Below, piece by piece: positions 5,348 through 6,395 of a DNA stretch of 6,395 nt. Under the pieces are notes generated by a model. That model did not search any database, was not told the origin of the DNA, and was given only the letters and a program-made list of their open reading frames with translations. The stretch is from an uncultured Ruminococcus sp. GTDB lineage: Bacteria > Bacillota > Clostridia > Oscillospirales > Acutalibacteraceae. Numbering within the stretch: position 1 is the first letter of the stretch; each line of letters begins with the position of its first letter. Made by a program: the position numbers and the translations under genes. The DNA is taken from assembly GCA_900554995.1 (NCBI GenBank), contig USJJ01000079.1, positions 1-6,395 on the forward strand, in the 5' to 3' direction.

Positions 5348-5461
5348 CCGCGAGGACACCGCAGTTATATAAAAAACAAAGTTCGAAAGCATAACTTCCG
5401 AACTTTGAAAAATTTTGAAATTTTATCTCTTGGGTAAGTGAGATTATCTCTTGCTGAACTG
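5348..5461 (-). repeat. direct repeat copy A: duplicated rpsI 3' end and terminator
   Basis: On the minus strand this segment begins with a copy of the last 18 bp of rpsI, encoding Gln-Phe-Ser-Lys-Arg-stop (5461-5444), then an 11-nt insert, a second CAAGAGATAA, an AT-rich stretch, a terminator hairpin and the block CGGTGTCCTCGCGG (5361-5348). The part 5348-5432 aligns with 5522-5604 with only a few differences. The coding part has no upstream reading frame and is a gene-end fragment, not a gene. The 11-nt insert creates GAGATAATCTC, a small palindrome absent from copy B. Confidence 0.85.
5371..5407 (-). terminator. second intrinsic terminator downstream of rpsI (copy A)
   Basis: CAAAGTTCGGAAG (5407-5395), loop TTATG, CTTTCGAACTTTG (5389-5377) form a 13-bp stem with one wobble, followed by six U (5376-5371). 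It is the duplicate of the terminator at 5543-5579. It has one wobble fewer than its twin, so pairing is fully kept despite base changes. Confidence 0.85.
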
Positions 5462-5508
5462 TCGCAGCGTTAAGAAAACAGTCCTGTGGACTGTTTTTAG
5501 CCTGCGAC
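5461..5508. repeat. 48-bp nested palindrome between the two rpsI-end copies
   Basis: An outer 7-bp inverted repeat GTCGCAG (5461-5467) / CTGCGAC (5502-5508) encloses an inner perfect 10-bp stem AAAACAGTCC (5475-5484), loop TGT, GGACTGTTTT (5488-5497). On the plus strand the inner stem ends in TTTTT and could stop transcripts arriving from the M23 gene. The compact nested form resembles dispersed intergenic palindromic repeats, but copy number cannot be judged from this window. A further GCGGC TAT GCCGC hairpin follows at 5513-5525. Confidence 0.7.
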
Positions 5509-5521
5509 CGCAGCGGCTATG

Positions 5522-5612
5522 CCGCGAGGACACCGTAGTTACAAAAAACAAAGTCCGAAAGCATAACTTCCGAACTTTGGAAAATTTTGAAATTTTATCT
5601 CTTGCTGAACTG
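5522..5612 (-). repeat. direct repeat copy B: genuine rpsI 3' end, terminator and downstream block
   Basis: This copy contains the real end of rpsI (5612-5595), its terminator, and the same CGGTGTCCTCGCGG-type block, here with one base change in the following stretch (GTAGTTA against GCAGTTA on the plus strand). It is separated from copy A by the palindromic element and lies about 172-174 bp from it. Confidence 0.85.
5543..5579 (-). terminator. intrinsic terminator of the rplM-rpsI operon
   Basis: CAAAGTTCGGAAG (5579-5567), loop TTATG, CTTTCGGACTTTG (5561-5549) form a 13-bp stem with two G-U pairs, followed by six U (5548-5543). It begins 15 nt after the rpsI stop codon, the classic position. 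Confidence 0.93.
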
Positions 5613-5993
5613 CGGTGCACGACGAGCGCCTTTGAGACCGTACTTCTTTCTTTCCTTCATTCTCGGGTCACGAGTGAGGAATCCTGCCTTCTTGAGAACT
5701 GAACGAAGTGACTCGTCATACTGAAGAAGAGCTCTTGAAAGACCGTGACGGATAGCACCGGCCTGACCTGTTACGCCGCCGCCGTTAACACGGCAAACGA
5801 TATCGAACTTCTCGGTTGTGCCTGTGAGCTCGAGAGGCTGACGAACGATAAGCTTGAGTGTCTCAAGTCCGAAATAATCATCAATGTCTCTGTCGTTGAT
5901 GGTTACCTTGCCCGTACCTGCGTAAACACGAACACGAGCTACTGATTTCTTTCTGCGGCCTGTGCCGTAGAAATATGGATTAGAATCGTACAT
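5595..5993 (-). CDS. rpsI: 30S ribosomal protein S9
   Basis: Component of the small-subunit head whose C-terminal tail reaches the P-site tRNA. 132 residues, normal bacterial length (about 130). N-terminal [15 protein letters not shown] (9-23), GTGKVTIN (26-33), the family signature [19 protein letters not shown] (71-89), [14 protein letters not shown] (106-119) and the conserved C-terminal SKR are all present. ATG at 5993 with GGGAGG (6007-6002) 8 nt upstream. Second gene of the universal rplM-rpsI pair, 18 nt after rplM, and closed by a strong terminator. Its last 18 bp are duplicated about 150 bp downstream. Confidence 0.99.
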   Translation of the reverse strand: MYDSNPYFYGTGRRKKSVARVRVYAGTGKVTINDRDIDDYFGLETLKLIVRQPLELTGTTEKFDIVCRVNGGGVTGQAGAIRHGLSRALLQYDESLRSVLKKAGFLTRDPRMKERKKYGLKGARRAPQFSKR

Positions 5994-6011
5994 TATTGTT
6001 GCCTCCCTTCA

Positions 6012-6395
6012 TTAAAATGCCCACTCTTCGGGCTTCTGTGCAGCGTGCTTATGATCTGCGCCTGCATATACACGAAGTCTTGTGAGTGCTTCACGACCGA
6101 TTGTTGTATCGGGGATCATACCCTTAACAGCCTTCTCAACAGCAAAAGTCGGCTTTGTACGCATAAGAGTGCTGTACTTAACCTTCTTCATATTGCCGAT
6201 GTAACCGGTGTGATGATAATACATTTTCTGATCGAGCTTGTTGCCTGTGAGAACAACCTTATCGCAGTTGATAACGATAACATGGTCACCACAGTCTACA
6301 TGTGGTGTATAAGTTGTCTTAAGCTTACCGCGAAGAAGGTCAGCAGCCTGAACAGCAACGCGTCCGAGTGGCTTACCAGCAGCATCAATGATGTA
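6012..6395 (-). CDS. rplM: 50S ribosomal protein L13, N-terminus cut by window edge
   Basis: Early-assembling large-subunit protein; 127 residues are visible and the frame is open to the right edge, where it begins YIIDAAGKPLGRVAVQ. By comparison with the family (about 142-148 residues, usually ...WYVIDA...LGRLA) some 15-20 N-terminal residues lie outside. Recognisable blocks are LLRGKLKTTYTPHVDCGD, VIVINCDKVVLTGNKL, MYYHHTGY, EKAVKGMIPDTTIGREALTRLRVYAG and the terminal HKHAAQKPE. An internal ATG at 6224 is Met in MYYHHTG, not a start. It is followed 18 nt later by rpsI; the operon promoter is outside the window. Confidence 0.99.
   Translation of the reverse strand, partial: YIIDAAGKPLGRVAVQAADLLRGKLKTTYTPHVDCGDHVIVINCDKVVLTGNKLDQKMYYHHTGYIGNMKKVKYSTLMRTKPTFAVEKAVKGMIPDTTIGREALTRLRVYAGADHKHAAQKPEEWAF

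Noticed and set aside
5348..5612. CRISPR array from the repeated segments
   Set aside because: There are only two copies, 83-114 bp long, containing a gene end and terminators, with no regular repeat-spacer pattern and no cas genes.
6012..6224. A separate 70-residue gene starting at the ATG at 6224
   Set aside because: The frame continues open upstream to the window edge with L13 sequence throughout; the ATG is an internal methionine of rplM.

Overview
The window looks like a chromosomal segment of a low-to-mid GC member of the Firmicutes, most likely a clostridial/Ruminococcaceae-type gut bacterium. Grounds for this are strong AGGAGG-type ribosome binding sites, sigma-A promoters, a transcription-terminating lysine riboswitch, an AbrB-type regulator beside a YtrB-like ABC transporter, and a SpoIIQ-like M23 protein. 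The genus assignment is inference; no marker gene here settles it.

Positions 1-2800, minus strand: a lysine/diaminopimelate operon read in the order promoter, L-box riboswitch, dapA, dapB, ddh. DapA and DapB make tetrahydrodipicolinate from aspartate semialdehyde and pyruvate, and Ddh converts it directly to meso-diaminopimelate, so three adjacent genes encode the short dehydrogenase route to the peptidoglycan and lysine precursor. The leader can be read almost base by base: a 17-nt-spaced promoter, an aptamer of about 165 nt, a 12-bp terminator, and a 9-bp antiterminator made from the 3' strand of P1 and the 5' arm of the terminator. ddh runs off the left edge.

Positions 2803-4446, minus strand: a compact three-gene cassette, abrB-like regulator, ABC ATPase, ABC-2 permease. 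Each gene overlaps the next by 20 bp. A perfect-hexamer sigma-A promoter precedes it, and a near-perfect 12-bp inverted repeat lies over the -10 box, a good candidate operator. No terminator is visible after the permease; the dapA promoter starts about 11 nt after its stop.

Positions 4515-5231, plus strand: a single-pass membrane M23 (LytM-fold) protein resembling SpoIIQ, divergent from the abrB cassette. A sequence resembling a forespore sigma-F promoter sits at the right distance upstream.

Positions 5232-5594: a non-coding stretch rich in inverted and direct repeats. The last 18 bp of rpsI plus its terminator and about 30 bp beyond occur twice in direct orientation, separated by a 48-bp palindromic element. 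This is the least ordinary part of the window.

Positions 5595-6395, minus strand: the conserved rplM-rpsI ribosomal protein operon, with rplM cut by the right edge.

No unmistakably new system is present. The most worthwhile items are the duplicated rpsI end, the AbrB-controlled ABC cassette with its candidate operator, and the fully resolvable lysine riboswitch.
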